From Rhodoferax sp. BLA1 (lineage in GTDB: Bacteria > Pseudomonadota > Gammaproteobacteria > Burkholderiales > Burkholderiaceae_C): a DNA stretch of 64,000 bases. Below, piece by piece: positions 63,135-64,000 of this stretch. The stretch lies in NCBI RefSeq assembly GCF_013416775.1, contig NZ_SZVI01000001.1:372001-436000 (forward strand), given 5' to 3'. Positions within the stretch are counted from its first letter, which is position 1, and the number at the start of each line of letters is the position of its first letter. The position numbers were made by a program, and so were the translations under genes. Under the pieces are notes generated by a model that did no database searches, was not told where the DNA came from, and saw only the letters and a program-made list of their open reading frames with translations.

Positions 63135-64000
63135 TTAAACAGATTCGTTGTCGGTATAGGCCGCCAGTGCGGTCAAGGCCACCGGGCGCAGCGGCCAGCG
63201 TGGCACCTCACCGTTGAGCGCACCGGGCTCAAACAGCACACCGTGCTCCTGCGCCAAGGCGCTGACAGCGTGGGCGCAATACCGTCCCTGGCAGTTGCCC
63301 ATGCCAAACCGCCCGACCAAACGCAGCTCATGCGCAGACCCTGCCAGCTGCAGGCGTTCAAAATCAGCACGGCGCAAGCCCTCACAACGGCACACCACGG
63401 TGTTGGCCGTGGGCACGCTGGGTGGTGTCTGAAACAGCTGGGCCAGGGCGTTTTGCGTTCGCCGGGCAGAGGCGATGGCTTGGTCGAGTTGGGCGTTTTC
63501 TGCGCCAGGTTGGCCCAGGGAAAGCAGCACCTGCCAGGCAGCGCGGCGACCATCGTCCACCGCCGCGGCCGCACCCAGCACCTCGCGGCAGTCCCCGGCG
63601 TGCACGATACAGCCCGACTCGTTGTGGCCCGCCTTGGGCAAGCCGGTGGTATTGGGGCGAAGACCGTCGTGTAGGGCCAGCTGCTGCACCTGAAACTGGC
63701 GTCGAATGCCGCTGTTGTGTTGCCCGGTGACCCACAGCTGATCACCCTCTGAGGTGACCGACACCACCTGCCAGCCCATCAGGTAGGGAACACGGGCGCG
63801 CCACAGTTCACGGGCGTACAGCGCAGCTTCTTGCACATGGGGCCAGCTGCGCAGCGCCTGAATCACCGCGCGGCCCTGCCACCACATCGCGGCCAGCGGC
63901 TGGGCATGTTCCAGTACCGCCAAAGGTGGGTTACCCGCCGCAGCCAGTTGGGCCGCCAGCGCCAGCAGCAGCGGGCCACTGCCCGCCAGCACCACCGAGC
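63135..64000 (-). CDS. FAD-dependent oxidoreductase, HcnB/opine oxidase-like (5'-truncated)
   Basis: About 288 codons of the C-terminal part of a flavoprotein of the HcnB/OoxA class (D-hydroxyproline dehydrogenase, opine oxidase or hydrogen cyanide synthase alpha-like subunits). The gene runs off the right edge of the window. Visible parts are a second dinucleotide-binding motif (VVLAGSGPLLLALAAQL) and a C-terminal BFD-like [2Fe-2S] site with Cys in VVCRCEGLRRADF and GMGNCQGRYC. It is upstream of the amino acid importer, consistent with import and oxidation of the same compound. Which substrate cannot be decided from the visible part. Confidence 0.88.
   Translation of the reverse strand, partial: SVVLAGSGPLLLALAAQLAAAGNPPLAVLEHAQPLAAMWWQGRAVIQALRSWPHVQEAALYARELWRARVPYLMGWQVVSVTSEGDQLWVTGQHNSGIRRQFQVQQLALHDGLRPNTTGLPKAGHNESGCIVHAGDCREVLGAAAAVDDGRRAAWQVLLSLGQPGAENAQLDQAIASARRTQNALAQLFQTPPSVPTANTVVCRCEGLRRADFERLQLAGSAHELRLVGRFGMGNCQGRYCAHAVSALAQEHGVLFEPGALNGEVPRWPLRPVALTALAAYTDNESV

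Overview
The window is a chromosomal segment of a high-GC betaproteobacterium, almost certainly a Comamonadaceae member close to Rhodoferax/Albidiferax. The evidence is the Burkholderiales-type general porin, the Coq7-type ubiquinone hydroxylase, the class I PHA synthase with a PhaM granule protein, the recG-oxyR pair, and a dispersed palindromic repeat that I associate with this family. I see no phage, insertion sequence or CRISPR array. Nearly all DNA is coding.

Layout. 0.2-9 kb: porin, FadL-like channel, coq7, an OsmC protein divergent from ilvA, a 5'-nucleotidase and an SbmA/YddA-type ABC exporter. 9-15 kb: a hypothetical protein, two alpha/beta hydrolases flanking a BciB-like iron-sulfur flavoprotein, and phaC. 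14.6-17 kb: a polar amino acid ABC importer. 17-21 kb: a TRAP transporter operon (His-rich small protein, TatT lipoprotein, DctP, fused DctQM). 21.4-30.6 kb: initiator tRNA and the complete spc and alpha ribosomal operons (rplN to rplQ, with secY, infA and rpoA) behind a good sigma70 promoter. 30.9-37.5 kb: proC, dgkA, ubiA, Dyp peroxidase, oxyR, recG. 37.5-43.2 kb: an acyltransferase, a CHASE3 histidine kinase with a NarL-type regulator, a CheY-like protein, a Crp/Fnr regulator and an OmpA-like lipoprotein. 43.4-50.3 kb: queA and tgt separated by an opposing phytase-esterase-like gene with a possible Pho box, then a CsgG-like lipoprotein, a Sel1 protein and a membrane protein. 50.4-53.2 kb: FIST protein, PhaM and a second Crp/Fnr protein. 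53.2-60.7 kb: a copper acquisition cluster. 60.7-64 kb: a second amino acid ABC importer next to a truncated HcnB-like oxidoreductase.

Most interesting system. On the minus strand, from 60.7 kb down to 53.2 kb, lies DUF2946 - PCuAC - DUF2946 - degenerate PCuAC - OprC-type TonB receptor - periplasmic binding protein - FecCD-type permease - ATPase. The receptor carries the CxxxM and HxM copper-site motifs. Both DUF2946 proteins have a CPxC motif and end in an Arg-Gly-Pro-Pro stretch, resembling the copper-sensing leader peptide CruR of Bordetella. The array therefore looks like a copper-uptake operon with two tandem copper-responsive leader ORFs. A pair of near-identical 20-bp repeats lies just upstream of the first.

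Second theme. A palindromic repeat of about 45 bp (core GCCCTTAT-N-ATAAAGGGC, then AGCTAT at a fixed distance) occurs eight times, plus one half copy. Three copies lie in frame inside protein genes (twice in the ABC exporter, once in ubiA), one forms the C-terminus of an ABC ATPase, and one follows each DUF2946 stop codon. A different palindromic element is inserted in frame in the helicase domain of recG. This resembles the in-frame palindromic elements known from Rickettsia.
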